DNA of 64,000 nt from Amphiduros pacificus (GCA_949316495.1 OX439000.1:66761070-66825069); one strand, 5' to 3'. Shown: positions 12,388-23,425, counted from the first letter of the stretch. Numbers and translations: made by a program. Notes: generated by a model from the sequence alone, not told the origin.

Positions 12388-12529
12388 GGAGAGGTTAAAT
12401 AAAGTTAATCGAGGTTAGAGCGATTGGAACAGATAGGGGTCGTGTCACCCAGAGCTCAGCTCAGGGTCAGCTGACCCGCGGGTCTTAAGGCCAGCAGCGG
12501 CGGGACACAGGTCATTAAGATTTGAATTG
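12388..12529 (+). repeat. Ngaro-like element, A1 repeat
   Basis: 142-bp left end beginning ggagaggttaaataaagtta and containing a GC-rich core with the self-complementary gggtcagctgaccc. It matches A2 at 17351-17492 with 3 differences. It is the promoter-proximal side of the element and would be regenerated from A2 in the replication model for these elements. Confidence 0.95.
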
Positions 12530-12811
12530 TGATGGTGTAAGGACGTATGGAGAAGAGAGAATTTTATAACGAACCGCAAATACGTTTTTAAATATGGATT
12601 CTAATTTTAATATGGACTTATATTTTAATATGGACTTTAACATGAACGTTTTTAATCAGGAATACACCACACGTGAGTTTTTAACGAACATTTTATGAAC
12701 ATTTTATGAACATTTTATGAACTTAGCAACCGCCTGTGAATATCTGTGTACCCGGCCGGGAGTCGCCTCGGCAGCACGGTAAGGGCCTCGTTCATCGAGC
12801 CTCGTTCACCC

Positions 12812-13063
12812 ATGGCGGAGAAATCTTGCACTCATTGCGAGCGGCCCATTAAGGGGCATCCAGGTCCTTATGGGAAAAATAAATGTACGAACCAGCCTCT
12901 ATGGATAACTGACATGGAGCAATTAGAGGCCGAGGCCGAGGTCGTGACTGTCACACGGGAACAGGGCAGCTCGACCTCATACTCCATGAACCCCTGCGAG
13001 GGAGGTCCGACCAGGCCACCGGCGACACCCAGCCGTCTCAAGACTCGCCAGAAGCCCAGATGA
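12812..13063 (+). CDS. Small zinc-binding ORF of the Ngaro-like element
   Basis: From the ATG at 12812 (context acccATGG) the product starts MAEKSCTHCERPIKGHPGPY followed by GKNKC, a CX2C...GHPGPxG...C pattern that recurs at the start of gag regions in DIRS/Ngaro-type elements. The frame is also open further upstream without an ATG. Its stop overlaps the next ATG as ATGA (13060-13063), an arrangement suited to termination-reinitiation. The remainder is acidic then polar, without further domains. Function in the particle or RNA binding is inferred from position only. Confidence 0.6.
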   Translation: MAEKSCTHCERPIKGHPGPYGKNKCTNQPLWITDMEQLEAEAEVVTVTREQGSSTSYSMNPCEGGPTRPPATPSRLKTRQKPR

Positions 13064-14340
13064 GCCTAGCAGAAACGCAGACAGCGATTCTGCGCACCAT
13101 GCAGAGTCAGATGGCAAGCATGCAGGCGCAAATAGTGAACTTGACATTGGCTCAACAAGCCATACAAGAGGCTCAACCGGCACCGAGGGAAGCCAGGGAA
13201 GCCAGAGAAGCCAGAGAAGCCACACTTACTACACTTACCTTGCCATCCAACGGGATGCCTCCTCCCATAGGAGCCCAACCGGTACACCAGCAGGTCACAC
13301 ACCAGCCTAACCAGGCACCCCAGCCCACAAGAAGGAACCTCCGTGAAGCACCCACCCCAACAGGTAACCCCTTTACGTTGGACCCTTTCGAAGTTGATCT
13401 TTTTGATCCCATACCTAATGTTCACATAGAGGAGGGGGCAAGGACCTCGGGTAACCGGGTAGCCCCGCTGACAGATGCCACCTTTTCACCAGCCGGCAGT
13501 TATACTAAGAAAGGGGAACCTATGCCAGATTTGGGTGGTAGGATACCTGGTATCAGGGATACGGACAGCTTAGAGGACGTAAGAGCACTCTGTACCACGG
13601 CCAACGTACCTGAAAAGACCCTTCGGGCGGCCCTTAAAGGGGATTATATACAGATTGAGGATTTTCTGGCAAATCTTAACATACAATCGGATGATTATGG
13701 GGCGATGCAGTCGTACCTCGACAGTGACGGATCGGTAAGCTACCGACCCAGGCGTCAGAAGGGCCGAATCACCAATATCTTATCATGGCTGGAAGCCTGG
13801 AATTCCTATGAGATGTTAATGATTAAAGTGCATGGAGTCCACTTGTATGAGAACATGAACGAGTACAGAGCAAGAATATCAGAATACAGTAAGAGGTATA
13901 ATTGGACGGCCGTCGCTGCACTGGATGCCAAGCACCGTCTCGGCATGGGAGGCAGGCATGTCAGGTACGCATCTATACCTGTAGACTTGATAACAATAAC
14001 TCTCGATGCCACACAGGTCAGACTGTCTGCATCGCGATGCCCGCGGTGCAGGGAGTTTGACCACACATCTCCACAAGAATGTCCATTTCTACCCTCGGCG
14101 TCGAGCCAGGCCCCGCCCTGGACCCAGCCCTGGACCCAGAAGAAGGGCGGCCCTCAGGGGGCTACAAAGGAAGTATGTAATAATTGGAACGCCCTCAGGT
14201 GTAATTTCAAGGCCTGCAGACGTATACATCAATGCAGGGTGTGCAGAGGCTCGCTACCATTTGAAATCTGCAGCAAGAAGGGGAAGTGTGCAAACAGTGG
14301 AAGCAACCCAAGCTATGCAGGCCTCGCCCACGCAGGGTAG
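13060..14340 (+). CDS. Gag-like protein of the Ngaro-like element
   Basis: 426 codons. The N-terminus (about residues 1-60) is Gln/Ala/Glu-rich and coiled-coil-like, with a fourfold EAR repeat near residue 45-55, followed by a Pro-rich linker. The middle (about 200-320) is globular. The C-terminus has two Cys clusters, CPRCREF... (about residue 330) and CNNWNALRCNFKACRRIHQC plus RVCRG...C (about 373-410), resembling the Cys/His arrays at the end of DIRS-type Gag. It would bind the element RNA. The last third overlaps the RT frame, an overlap common in this family. Confidence 0.75.
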   Translation: MSLAETQTAILRTMQSQMASMQAQIVNLTLAQQAIQEAQPAPREAREAREAREATLTTLTLPSNGMPPPIGAQPVHQQVTHQPNQAPQPTRRNLREAPTPTGNPFTLDPFEVDLFDPIPNVHIEEGARTSGNRVAPLTDATFSPAGSYTKKGEPMPDLGGRIPGIRDTDSLEDVRALCTTANVPEKTLRAALKGDYIQIEDFLANLNIQSDDYGAMQSYLDSDGSVSYRPRRQKGRITNILSWLEAWNSYEMLMIKVHGVHLYENMNEYRARISEYSKRYNWTAVAALDAKHRLGMGGRHVRYASIPVDLITITLDATQVRLSASRCPRCREFDHTSPQECPFLPSASSQAPPWTQPWTQKKGGPQGATKEVCNNWNALRCNFKACRRIHQCRVCRGSLPFEICSKKGKCANSGSNPSYAGLAHAG

Positions 14341-15943
14341 TCACAGCTGTCTGCCAACAGGGGTGGCACGGTGTAGTGGATTCTGGAAGTACGCCATGAA
14401 GAACCACCCTGATCAGGATTTAGCTTACGAACTTTACATGAATAGCAAGTTTGGGGTACAGATAGGGTACAACGGCCCTCGCACCCCCCTCTACGCCAAG
14501 AACTGGCCGTCTGCCAGGGATTTATGCCACCACGTGGATAAATTTGTACAGGACAATGTACTACTCAACAGGGTCGTAGGTCCACTACGAGAAGCTGACC
14601 TCCCCCCGGGCTTCCGGGCTTCCCCACTGGGGGCCTTCCAGAAATCCTCATCTGGTAAAACACGTGTAATACATGACCTTTCGTGGCCTCCAACAAGGTC
14701 AGTAAACGATGGTATAGACAGTGAATTTTGCTCTTTAAAATATGTGACTGTACTTGACGCTGTAGCCCTCATTGGCAAATACCAGTCCCCCTGGGCAGCG
14801 AAGTGTGACTTCTCGTCGGCATTCCAGTCAGTATATGTCAACCCCAGGGATCAACCCCTGCTAGGATTTGAATGGGGGAAACAAGGAGAGGAGTCCAGAT
14901 ACTACCATATGGCCGTTTTGCCTTTTGGACTCCGCTCCGCCCCCAAGCTGTTTAATATGTATGCCGATGCACTCGACTTCATCTACAAGGAGAGGGGGGC
15001 GTCCCCCGATACCCTACATTATCTTGATGACGTCATCACCCTGGGGGACTCCCCCCAAGCCTGTAAGGAAAGCCTGGACACTATACTTACCACATGTGAG
15101 GAAGCAGGCTTCACGATCCAACCATCCAAGACTGTGCTCCCTACTCAGGTGATAGAATTTCTAGGGATCGAAATCAACATACCTGATAGGACTCTGGCGA
15201 TAGGACCCCCCCGCCTGGAGGAGATACGCTCCCTCACCAGTGAATGGTTATTAAAGGACACCTGCACCAAACGGGAGTTGCTTTCACTGGTGGGAAAACT
15301 CACCTTTTGTGCCAGGGTGGTCAGGTATGGTTCTATCTTCACTCGCAGGTTAATACGTCTAGCTAAGCGCACCAGCAAGCTTCACCACAAGCTACGCATA
15401 TCTACACAAGCTAAAAAGGACATTAGTTGGTGGCATCACTCCATAGAGAGTCACAATGGGGTCAGCATGTTCCCGGTGGAATTCGATGCTAGTACATCTG
15501 AACTATTATTCACTGACGCTTCTGATATAGCCTGTGGTATTTTTTATGATAACTCATGGGCAGTACTCACCTTTGATGGGGCCAACTCATGGATAGCCCA
15601 CCAAACCATAGCGTGGAAGGAACTATATGCCGTAGTGTTAGCCATAGCCACATTTGGCCCCAGGCTAAGAGACAAGCAGGTTTTAATGAATATAGACAAT
15701 ATGGGTGTATGCTTCTGCGTTAACGCAGGCCGGGCCAAAGAACCAAAAATGATGGGTTTGATACGCATGCTTTATTTTTTCATTACAGCATATCATATCC
15801 AATACGAGGCACTGCATTTGTACTCTGCAGATAACTCTACAGCAGACGCTCTTAGCAGACTCGACTACACCAGGTTCAGGTCCTTAAACCCTCTCAGTGA
15901 CCGCCATATGACTAAGCCTGCACTAATATCCGTCGATATGTGA
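14006..15943 (+). CDS. Reverse transcriptase-RNase H of the Ngaro-like element
   Basis: Up to 645 codons; the first 110 or so overlap the gag-like frame, so the true N-terminus is uncertain. RT blocks in order: GKTRVIHDLSWP (about residue 218), AKCDFSSAFQSV with the first catalytic Asp (about 270), LPFGLRSAPKLFNMYADAL, and HYLDDVITLG with the YxDD pair at about 339-342. The RNase H follows with LLFTDAS (about 500), AWKELYAV with the catalytic Glu, and the C-terminal SADNSTADALSRLDY typical of DIRS/Ngaro RNase H. It copies the element RNA into DNA for circularisation and recombinase insertion. Confidence 0.88.
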   Translation: MPHRSDCLHRDARGAGSLTTHLHKNVHFYPRRRARPRPGPSPGPRRRAALRGLQRKYVIIGTPSGVISRPADVYINAGCAEARYHLKSAARRGSVQTVEATQAMQASPTQGSHSCLPTGVARCSGFWKYAMKNHPDQDLAYELYMNSKFGVQIGYNGPRTPLYAKNWPSARDLCHHVDKFVQDNVLLNRVVGPLREADLPPGFRASPLGAFQKSSSGKTRVIHDLSWPPTRSVNDGIDSEFCSLKYVTVLDAVALIGKYQSPWAAKCDFSSAFQSVYVNPRDQPLLGFEWGKQGEESRYYHMAVLPFGLRSAPKLFNMYADALDFIYKERGASPDTLHYLDDVITLGDSPQACKESLDTILTTCEEAGFTIQPSKTVLPTQVIEFLGIEINIPDRTLAIGPPRLEEIRSLTSEWLLKDTCTKRELLSLVGKLTFCARVVRYGSIFTRRLIRLAKRTSKLHHKLRISTQAKKDISWWHHSIESHNGVSMFPVEFDASTSELLFTDASDIACGIFYDNSWAVLTFDGANSWIAHQTIAWKELYAVVLAIATFGPRLRDKQVLMNIDNMGVCFCVNAGRAKEPKMMGLIRMLYFFITAYHIQYEALHLYSADNSTADALSRLDYTRFRSLNPLSDRHMTKPALISVDM

Positions 15944-15986
15944 ATGTATTGTATGTGAAGGTATAATTTTGTTGTATGTTATATGA

Positions 15987-17025
15987 ATGTTTTGTATTAT
16001 TATGTTTGCAGAGTTGCAAGCCAGGGCCCAGGGCCTCGTCCAGGCCGGATTAAGATACAACACTAGGAAAACGTACAACTCTGTTCAAAAATTATTTTTG
16101 CAATTCTGTGGTCAATATAACCTTATAGCCACCCCAGCATCCGAGGACACAATCCTAACATACATAGCTTATCTCACCATGCCATCAAGAACAAAACCCG
16201 TCTGCAGCCTCTGTGTCTGTGTATCTAGCAGCTATTCGTTCCCTACACGTCCTCACCGGTCATCCACCACCTCCCACCTCCTAACCCCGAGTATCCCTAG
16301 CATTAAGAGCCTTATTAGATAATAGTAAGCCACCAAGCCAAAAGATGCCGATAACATACCCAATTCTTAGTTTGTTTGTAGCCCAGCTCTCAGTATTCCC
16401 GGACGCCTTGTTACTTCAATCCGCGCTGACTCTGGGATTCTTTGCCTGCCTGCGTGGCAGCGAATACTGTGCCGTTTTTCACCATTCTAAGTCGAACATG
16501 CTCATCTCTCGTCCCCCAGCGGTGCGGGACGTGACCTTCGGTACCAATGAAGGCACCGAGTATTTCTCTTTCCGGGTGTACAAGTCGAAAACTTCAAGAT
16601 TCGGGTTTACAAAGTTTGTCGGATGCAGCGGAACCCATATCTGTGCTCACTGTTCGATGCGCACCATGCTCCGCTCACGAGTCGCTCGCATGCCCCGCTC
16701 ACGAAATTCGGGGGCCCCCGTAGGGCTTTCTCCTAACGATTACCTTTTCTTCCGCAACGGCGCCCCTCTGGACAAAGGGTACTTTAATCGGATCATAAAA
16801 CAGCTAGCAACTCGTTTGGGACTCGACTCAACCCGGTATTCATCTCATTCTCTGCGAGCCGGGAATGCTACACAATCCGCCTCCAACCACTTCACCCCTG
16901 AAGAGATTTGTTCGGCCGGTCAATGGCGGTCCCAAGCATATTTACAATACATACGCCAACCCCCTATTTCTCACATTCACTACGCAGCCTGTCTAAGCAC
17001 CACAAAACAACCAGATAATTCTTAA
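15987..17025 (+). other. Tyrosine recombinase region of the Ngaro-like element
   Basis: The N-terminal core-binding part resembles SAM-like domains of integrases (AGLRYNTRKTYNSVQ). The catalytic domain shows the expected residues: Arg in FACLRGSEYC, the box SSHSLRAGNAT (HxxR), Trp/His-equivalent in AGQWRS and the nucleophile Tyr in YLQYIRQ. This enzyme replaces the DDE integrase of LTR elements and inserts a circular DNA copy without target duplication. The region follows RT-RNase H after a short gap that is bordered by splice-like GTATGT (from 15951) and TTTGCAG; introns are known in some DIRS-like elements, but use here is speculative. Confidence 0.85.
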
Positions 17026-17072
17026 ATTATGATTAATAATTACATCTTGGCCTTCATTGTACATAACAATGA

Positions 17073-17350
17073 TAGGGCTATGGACCAAGTATTATTATTA
17101 ATATATCAACAAATTCAGGTATCTGTTACCATATCAGCATATTACCGTGTAACCTAGGTAACCGCATCAGTGATACCACAGTTATTATGTTTAATTAAGG
17201 TATAATTGGAGGTTTAATTAAGGTATAATTAATGTATGAATATGTAGTTTGAGTGTGTTTTTTCCTATGTGTGTCTATGGTTGATATTAGTTTTATAGCT
17301 CAATAAAGCATAATTCCAAATATTAATACATAGATGTGTTATCTCTCTAA
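17073..17350 (+). repeat. Ngaro-like element, B1 repeat
   Basis: 278 bp from tagggctatggaccaag to gttatctctctaa, 2 differences from B2. It contains an internal duplication of gtttaattaaggtataatt and an AATAAA signal within caataaagcataa. It abuts A2 directly, the junction that in the circular replication model recreates the linear ends. Confidence 0.95.
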
Positions 17351-17492
17351 GGAGAGGTTAAATAAAGTTAACCGAGGTTAGAACGATTGGAACAGATAGG
17401 GGTCGTGTCACCCAGAGCTCAGCTCAGGGTCAGCTGACCCGCGGGTCTTAAGGCCAGCGGCGGCGGGACACAGGTCATTAAGATTTGAATTG
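17351..17492 (+). repeat. Ngaro-like element, A2 repeat
   Basis: 142-bp copy of A1 lying between B1 and the 35-bp spacer before B2. The short palindrome gggtcagctgaccc is kept. Only 3 of 142 positions differ from A1, supporting recent insertion. Confidence 0.95.
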
Positions 17493-17527
17493 CCTCCATC
17501 CCTGCCCATCTGCTAATATATAATTGT

Positions 17528-17805
17528 TAGGGCTATGGACCAAGTATTATTATTAATATATCAACAAATTCAGGTATCTGTTACCATATCAGCATATTAC
17601 CGTGTAACCTAGGTAACCGCATCAGTGATACCGCAGTTATTATGTTTAATTAAGGTATAATTGGAGGTTTAATTAAGGTATAATTAATGTATGAATATGT
17701 AGTTTGAGTGTGTTTTTTCCTATGTGTGTCTATGGTTGATATTAGCTTTATAGCTCAATAAAGCATAATTCCAAATATTAATACATAGATGTGTTATCTC
17801 TCTAA
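17528..17805 (+). repeat. Ngaro-like element, B2 repeat (right end)
   Basis: 278-bp right terminus, ending gttatctctctaa before flanking atcaggtaaac. It shares the AATAAA signal with B1 and likely supplies the transcript 3' end. Confidence 0.95.
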
Positions 17806-20492
17806 ATCAGGTAAACTTCCAAGCATCTTGCTTTAGTGATCAGCAAGGTAACAGTGAAGGAGGTCAGCCCAGTAACAGGACCAATATATTTTCCAGGAAC
17901 ATACGGCCTATATATCGACATGGACCAAATGAAGCTGTTCGGACATATATTGCCTAAAATGAAGGACGCTTATGTCTCAATGGTATATACATGTATGCAC
18001 GGAGATGATCATGATATTGATAATATAGATGGCACCACATACAGGTGACTTCACATAAATTGGCGTGAAAATAATTGCATCAACACTTGTATCAAACATC
18101 ACAGAGATCTGGGGCAATACCATCAATTCTGTTTCAAGGCAAGACTATCATTTATTTATGATCAGGAATGATAAAGTCATTAATTAATTCACACACAATA
18201 TTCATTAAAGCAATTGGCATTATCTTGGGCTCATTTGAAAGATAAAAGGTAAAATATTAAGAAAGGTAGAAGGAACATAGGTTACCTCGTTTGACATTGG
18301 TGTTGACAGCTTGAAATAGGAGGAGGAAAAAAGCTGGAATATAACAAGTATAAATGATGTGCCAACAGGGTATAACGGCAGTATATGTATCATGTTATTG
18401 CGAATAAGACAGTCTTTTTATGACAAGGGAAACATATTGATAAACAAGAGCCCAAGAAAATAATTTTGGCTCAATTACATAATCGGTCCACATGTATGAC
18501 AAAATAAAGGTCATGTTGGTATTTGTACAATGCTAAGTACACTTGCAAGTGTGTAAGTGGTTTGTGCATACAGTCCGGTAGAACTGAAGGATGTGTTAGG
18601 TTTCGCAACCGCAATAGGATTAAGTGTAGGAGGATGTGTGTATGTGTCAGATGACCTGAGGGTGTAGCCCCGGCCTGTCACCCCTAATCTGCTCAATGTT
18701 GTTTGGCACACTGGCCACAGACTCACATTCCCACACTTTTCATCTCAATCTGGCTCATCACTGCATCAATTGATCGGACCAAATCTTTTTTTTTCAATGT
18801 GCCGATTCGTATATTTGTAAGTGGACATATTAAATCTTATTAAATATCCCATAGTCATCTGTCGACAAGAACCTTTTTTCCTGAAATGGATTTATCTCCT
18901 CATTAACCTTTTGGGAATATATAATCAAAATTGTCGTGCCCAAAGCAAGGAAAGAAATTGTGCAGAAGAGTTCATCCAAGGCTTATTTTGAGAGAGATAT
19001 ATGAGGGGCACCTTCACTACTGTACTATGACCTGAGTCTACTATTTGGTATGTGGGACCAGGGCATACGAATGTAGTGCTTGATAATTTCCTACTTCCCC
19101 TTATGTTGCATGATAATAACGAGATGAAGATAAGAAAAGGCTCCAATTAAATTGCACTATTTTGATAGTACAAAAATGGCTTGTTTTGTCTACATTAATG
19201 GAGAATAATAATGAGACTGATTGAATGGACTATATATTGGTCTTTGCTGTGAGGGGCTCATTCTTAGGTTTCCATGTTCTACCTTTTGTTGAAGATATGT
19301 CGCGCTTTAACTGATCCTGATAAAAAATTTCAATGGTTAACCCCACTTCATACTCTGCTTTTAGAAAGATGAATATTTTGCCACTTTTAGAAAGATGAAT
19401 ATTTTGCCACTATTACAACGTTCACATTTAGTTTACACATTTAGTTTACCTTGAAAAAATTATTTCTTCTGATATGATTTTCAAATCTGCCAATATATGC
19501 GTCCATTACATTTACATAGCATTTGCCCAGCAAGGTGATTTCACATTGATGCAACATGTTTACCCCCAAAGTTTGATATTCCAACAAAAAAATTTATGTT
19601 TTTGCGAAAAACAATTCTTTTTTCACAAAAATTCGATGTTGGGTTAAGGAAGTATTGATAAACAGTTAAGGCAATTTTCTGAAGAGTATTATTTATACTG
19701 TGAAAATCTCATCCTTCTATATCGATAGATACTTTTCATATAGATTTTGTAGCTACTGAAACTCTTCTTTGTACATGTCAACTTCACAGGATTGGAGGAA
19801 AGTAACTATGAAATTTAAATTATCCAAAAGTACACCATACGATAGCCAAAAACCTATTCATTATGATATGATATTTTTTTTATATTCTAAACATTTCAAA
19901 ATAGCTCCCTTTATTGGCGGTAACACACATTGCTTCAAAGGGAAACTATCCCATTGTTCCAAACAATGATTTGCTATGGAGTCATGTGCACAATCCACAA
20001 CGTCACAACTCCATTCATTCTACTCCAAGGATAGCTAGAGCATAGGTAACAAGTGGTGGAGAATCCGGGTAACAGTAGAACTATAATCATGTGACATTTC
20101 ATTGTCTCTGAAAGACGCACATTTTTAGAGTATATAAGTCAGTGTTATGTGATATATAATGTGCAAAGCGGGAGTAAATAATAGAAATATGTACATAAAC
20201 TAGTTTGGTAAACCAAAAAACCTATGACAGTGGTAAACGTGGTCCTCTTTAATGCCAAAAGTTTTCATGGTATGGTGTTTACCGCTTCCTTTTGCAGATG
20301 TCTCCGTGGTATTTCTGTATTTTCATTACTGTTTTTATTACTGTATTTGTAATACAAAAAATGGGAAATAAAGGTTTTGTAAACTTTATCGTGAATCAAT
20401 TTACTTAGCTTATATGCTTTTTTCTGGTCCACTCAACCAAACACGTCGATTTCTCAAATATAGTTCGCATGAGTTTAACGTTATTTGTATTT
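17806..20492. other. No gene recognised; contains one dispersed repeat
   Basis: Apart from the dispersed repeat at about 18000-18165, I see only short frames. A tandem doubling of agaaagatgaatattttgcc occurs at about 19362-19408, followed by a doubled cacatttagttta. No promoter or RNA gene supported. Confidence 0.4.
18000..18165 (+). repeat. Unclassified dispersed repeat, copy 1
   Basis: The blocks gataatatagatggcaccac, aggtgacttcaca and acatcacagagatct are matched in the same order at 28080-28270 (gataatacagagggcaccat, tggtgatctcaca, gcatcagacagatct). The pair shares roughly 170 bp at moderate identity. No terminal inverted repeats or pol III boxes were seen, so class is unknown. Confidence 0.6.
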
Positions 20493-21016
20493 GCATCATA
20501 AGATGACGTATGTTACATCATAAGATGAAGTATGTTACATCACAAGATGAAGTATGTTAAATAACAAGATGAAGTATGTTAAATCACAAGATGAAGTATG
20601 TTACATCACAAGATAAAGTATGTTAAATCATAAGATGCAGTATGTTAAATCACAAGATGAAGTATGTTAAATCACAAGATGCAGTATGTTAAATCACAAG
20701 ATGAAGTATGTTAAATCACAAGATGCAGTATGTTAAATCACAAGATGCATATGTTAAATCACAAGATGAAGTATGTTAAATCACAAGACGAAGTATGTTA
20801 AATCACAAGATGAAGTATGTTAAATCACAAGATGAAGTATGTCAAATCACAAGATGCAGTATGTTAAATCACAAGATGCAGTATGTTAAATCACAAGATG
20901 CAGTATGTTAAATCACAAGATGAAGTATGTTAAATCACAAGATGCAGTATGTTAAATCACAAGATGCAGTATGTTAAATCACAAGATGAGGTATTTTAAA
21001 TCATAAGATGCAGTAC
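20493..21016. repeat. 22-bp minisatellite, about 24 units
   Basis: Head-to-tail units of atgttaaatcacaagatgaa plus gt, alternating with an atgcagt variant. The left edge keeps older variants (atgttacatcataagatgaa) and the right edge decays into attttaaatcataag, as expected for an array homogenised in its middle. The unit has in-frame stops, so no reading frame crosses it. Confidence 0.95.
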
Positions 21017-22131
21017 GCTACTTATGAACCAACACCCGTGTTATTTGTTTTTCTTTTTTGAGAAAAACAACCAATAATTTTCGAGACTTAATCAACATCA
21101 CCAGCCTGTCGTCTGTGGTAAATAATTTAAACTTCAACATTCTTATTGCAATATGTAATGATGGCTACTGTATTCATTAAATTATAAGCTAAAACAACTT
21201 TAAAAAATAAACCTTTTATCTTGCTAACAATGCGATGAATCATCCTCCTACTCTCAAATCTGATAATCTGAGTCCCAAGTACATGTAGTATTATTACAAG
21301 GCTGTTGATGCCAAAGGTTTTAAATGCGATCCATAACCTTTTTCCCATCCCAAACATATGCATTCTGCTTTTGAAAGAAATTCATAAAATACTTTAGATT
21401 TTCAAATATTTTAGACTAACATCTATTGCACATTTACTCTAGGTTGCAAACAGGTGGTAATGCCACCATATGTAATGTACTACATGGTAGCAGAAGTGGA
21501 AACATTACCACCTCTGGGCTTCGTTATTTTTTTGTATACAGCTCTAAGGGCGGTGATAAATATATGTTATAATATAGACTATATTATAAATACTGTATAT
21601 ACTATGTTGATCAGAACCGACACCGACGAGGGCTAATGTGTATACGTCAGTTATTTGTGAAGATGCATTCGATTCGTACTCTCGTGATCTTAGTTTCCGA
21701 GCGGGTTTGAAGCATGTGTATATTCCTTACTTGTAGCTCACTGCATGTGCTATTCAATGACGTCTATGATTTATGACAACTTCAAAATGGTGACAAAATA
21801 TCAAAATATGAATATCATTTTCAAAAAGGAAACTGTATACAAATACATTTAAAAAAAGACTTTCTTGTTAAAAAAAGTTTGCAGTTAATGTGGAATCACA
21901 GATATATTTATGGTCCTGTTTGAGGAATATAAAGACTATTTTCTGATGGCATGTGCTGCAGAGACCTTCACATATTACAGTTATTTTCAATGTCAGCTGC
22001 AGGGAGCTCAGCAAGATGGCCAATTCCATAATCAGCGGTAGATGTGACAAAAGGATGGATCACGGTTTCAGCTGTTTTGTTGTCTAGATGTTATCTAATA
22101 GCAGCAAAGTTCCTGATCTAATGGCCAATGC
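21017..22131. other. No gene recognised; possible decayed MITE
   Basis: Around 21725-21770 the sequence cttgtagctcactgcatgtg followed by tcaatgacgtc resembles cttgcagctcaccgcacgtg followed by gtcagtgacgtc inside the palindromic element at 27066-27284, suggesting a decayed relative. Another dyad, gtggtaatgccacc and acattaccacctc, sits at 21452-21515. No gene recognised. Confidence 0.35.
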
Positions 22132-22306
22132 CTCTCCCATCACACTCTCACCGTGCCGACCACTCCAAAGAGGTTAGGTAAATTCTTCACATTGTTTCCC
22201 ATTCTTTCAGTATGTTGAGACGCCTAAAACAAGCAGTTACTCCATGTTTAAAATCTGAACTCTTCAGAAGTAGAGTGGTTAGCACGGGGAGAATGTGATG
22301 GGAGAG
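22132..22306. repeat. Inverted repeat, 34-bp arms, 107-bp loop
   Basis: The left arm starts ctctcccatcacactctcac (22132-22165). The right arm at 22273-22306, read in reverse complement, starts ctctcccatcacattctccc; the arms agree at about 30 of 34 positions. This fits a small non-autonomous DNA element or foldback unit. No target duplication was identified outside the arms. Confidence 0.7.
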
Positions 22307-22744
22307 TCAATCACCCTAAATATTTCTTTAGGGTCATGCTTGTTTTCCTCCGCCATCTTGGAAACTAATCAGATTCAGTTATGATATCTATTCTTCTGAA
22401 AGTTGTAGATTTCTTTATCAATTTGTAGGTTGGACATCTTCAACTTCCTCTCCAGCCTTCCTTTCAATGACCTTTTATTTTTGATATGATGGCTCATCCG
22501 TGGTGTGCTTAATAATGTCCTCATTTAAATGTGAATTGTCGGTGTTTGTCGATATACTAATGACTTTGAGTTGATAGTCTTCATTTTTCTTCTTATTTTT
22601 TGTGTGCTTCAGCCACCGGTGACTGACAGCTGTGGTCACAGATGGTCAAAAATGGAGGATGAGAGTGAATGCCAAAGTTATACATTTTAGCAAAGAACTC
22701 AACTTATATTTGATAATGAGGTAGTTATGATAATGAGGTAGTTA
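22307..22744. other. No gene recognised
   Basis: Unannotated sequence between a hairpin element and a LINE fragment. No reading frame, promoter or RNA gene recognised. Confidence 0.35.
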
Positions 22745-23385
22745 TCACAATCAGATAGAGTCAAAGACTTAGGTGTTATCTTTGATCAAGAATTAACAAT
22801 GAAACAACAAATAAAGAAAATGTGTAAAAATGGTTTTTTTCATATAAAGAACATTGTATAGATGAAAAAACTGCAAATACCCTGGCACATGCATTTGTTA
22901 CATCAACTCTAGACTATGGTAACTGCCTAAATGTAAAATAGCCAAATTGCTAAATTTGCAGAACTCTGCAGCCAGGGTAGTGGGGAAAATGAGGAAGAAT
23001 GACCACATAACTGGCAAGCTGATGGAATTACATTGGCTGCCGATGGAGGCAAGAATAGATTTTAAAATAGCATTGTTGACATGGAAGGAACAGAATGGTT
23101 GTGCACCTGGGTACCTATCACAGCTATTGATACCTAAAAATGGGGCAAGATCCCTCAGGTCTGCAGATAATAATGAATATATGGTACAAGAAACCTAATA
23201 TGAAAACATATGGGGATCGTGCTTTTGCAGCATATGTGCCCAAAAACCTGGAATGCCCTGCCCCTTGAAGTGAAAAACTGCAAAAAGTTAAACAAATTTA
23301 AATCTGAACTTAAAACCTATTTATACACTAAACATTATCTTCAAAAGCGCTACGAGCAGACATGGTCTGAAATGGCGCTATATAA

Positions 23386-23424
<39 letters not shown>

Positions 23425-23425
23425 T
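22745..23425 (+). mobile_element. CR1/L2-like LINE, 5'-truncated 3' fragment
   Basis: The sequence starts in the RT C-terminal region (agagtcaaagacttaggtgt encodes VKDLGVIFDQ) and continues through KKMCKNGFFHIKN, FVTSTLDYGN and LQNSAARVVGKMRKNDHITG to ELHWLPMEARIDFKIALLTW, then AYVPKTWNALPLEVKNCKKL-like text, ending in a (TTA)n tail at 23391-23422. Deletions and frame changes are present, for instance around 22855 and 22930. It is closest to the antisense LINE at 31.1-35.1 kb and shares its 3' terminal motif (cgagcagacatggtctgaaa, then gcgctatata). Confidence 0.85.

Larger units (their letters stand above)
12388..17805 (+). mobile_element. Ngaro-like tyrosine-recombinase retroelement, nearly whole
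   Basis: A 5.4-kb element with the split-direct-repeat plan A1 - reading frames - B1 - A2 - B2. A1 (12388-12529) and A2 (17351-17492) are both 142 bp and differ at 3 positions; B1 (17073-17350) and B2 (17528-17805) are both 278 bp and differ at 2. A2 follows B1 with no gap, and a 35-bp unique spacer separates A2 from B2. The coding parts are a small zinc-binding ORF, a gag-like ORF, RT-RNase H and a tyrosine recombinase. There is no methyltransferase region and no inverted termini, which favours Ngaro/PAT over DIRS1. No target duplication is seen, as expected for recombinase-mediated insertion. About 1.2% repeat divergence implies a young insertion. It looks nearly whole, with about one break. 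Confidence 0.9.

Noticed and set aside
12388-17805. DIRS1-type element
   Set aside because: Termini are split direct repeats, not inverted repeats with an internal complementary region, and no methyltransferase region follows the RNase H.
18511-19146. Minus-strand frames of 71 and 73 codons
   Set aside because: No signal peptide, domain or splice context; chance length in this composition.
20493-21016. Possible CRISPR array
   Set aside because: 22-bp contiguous units without spacers; a minisatellite.
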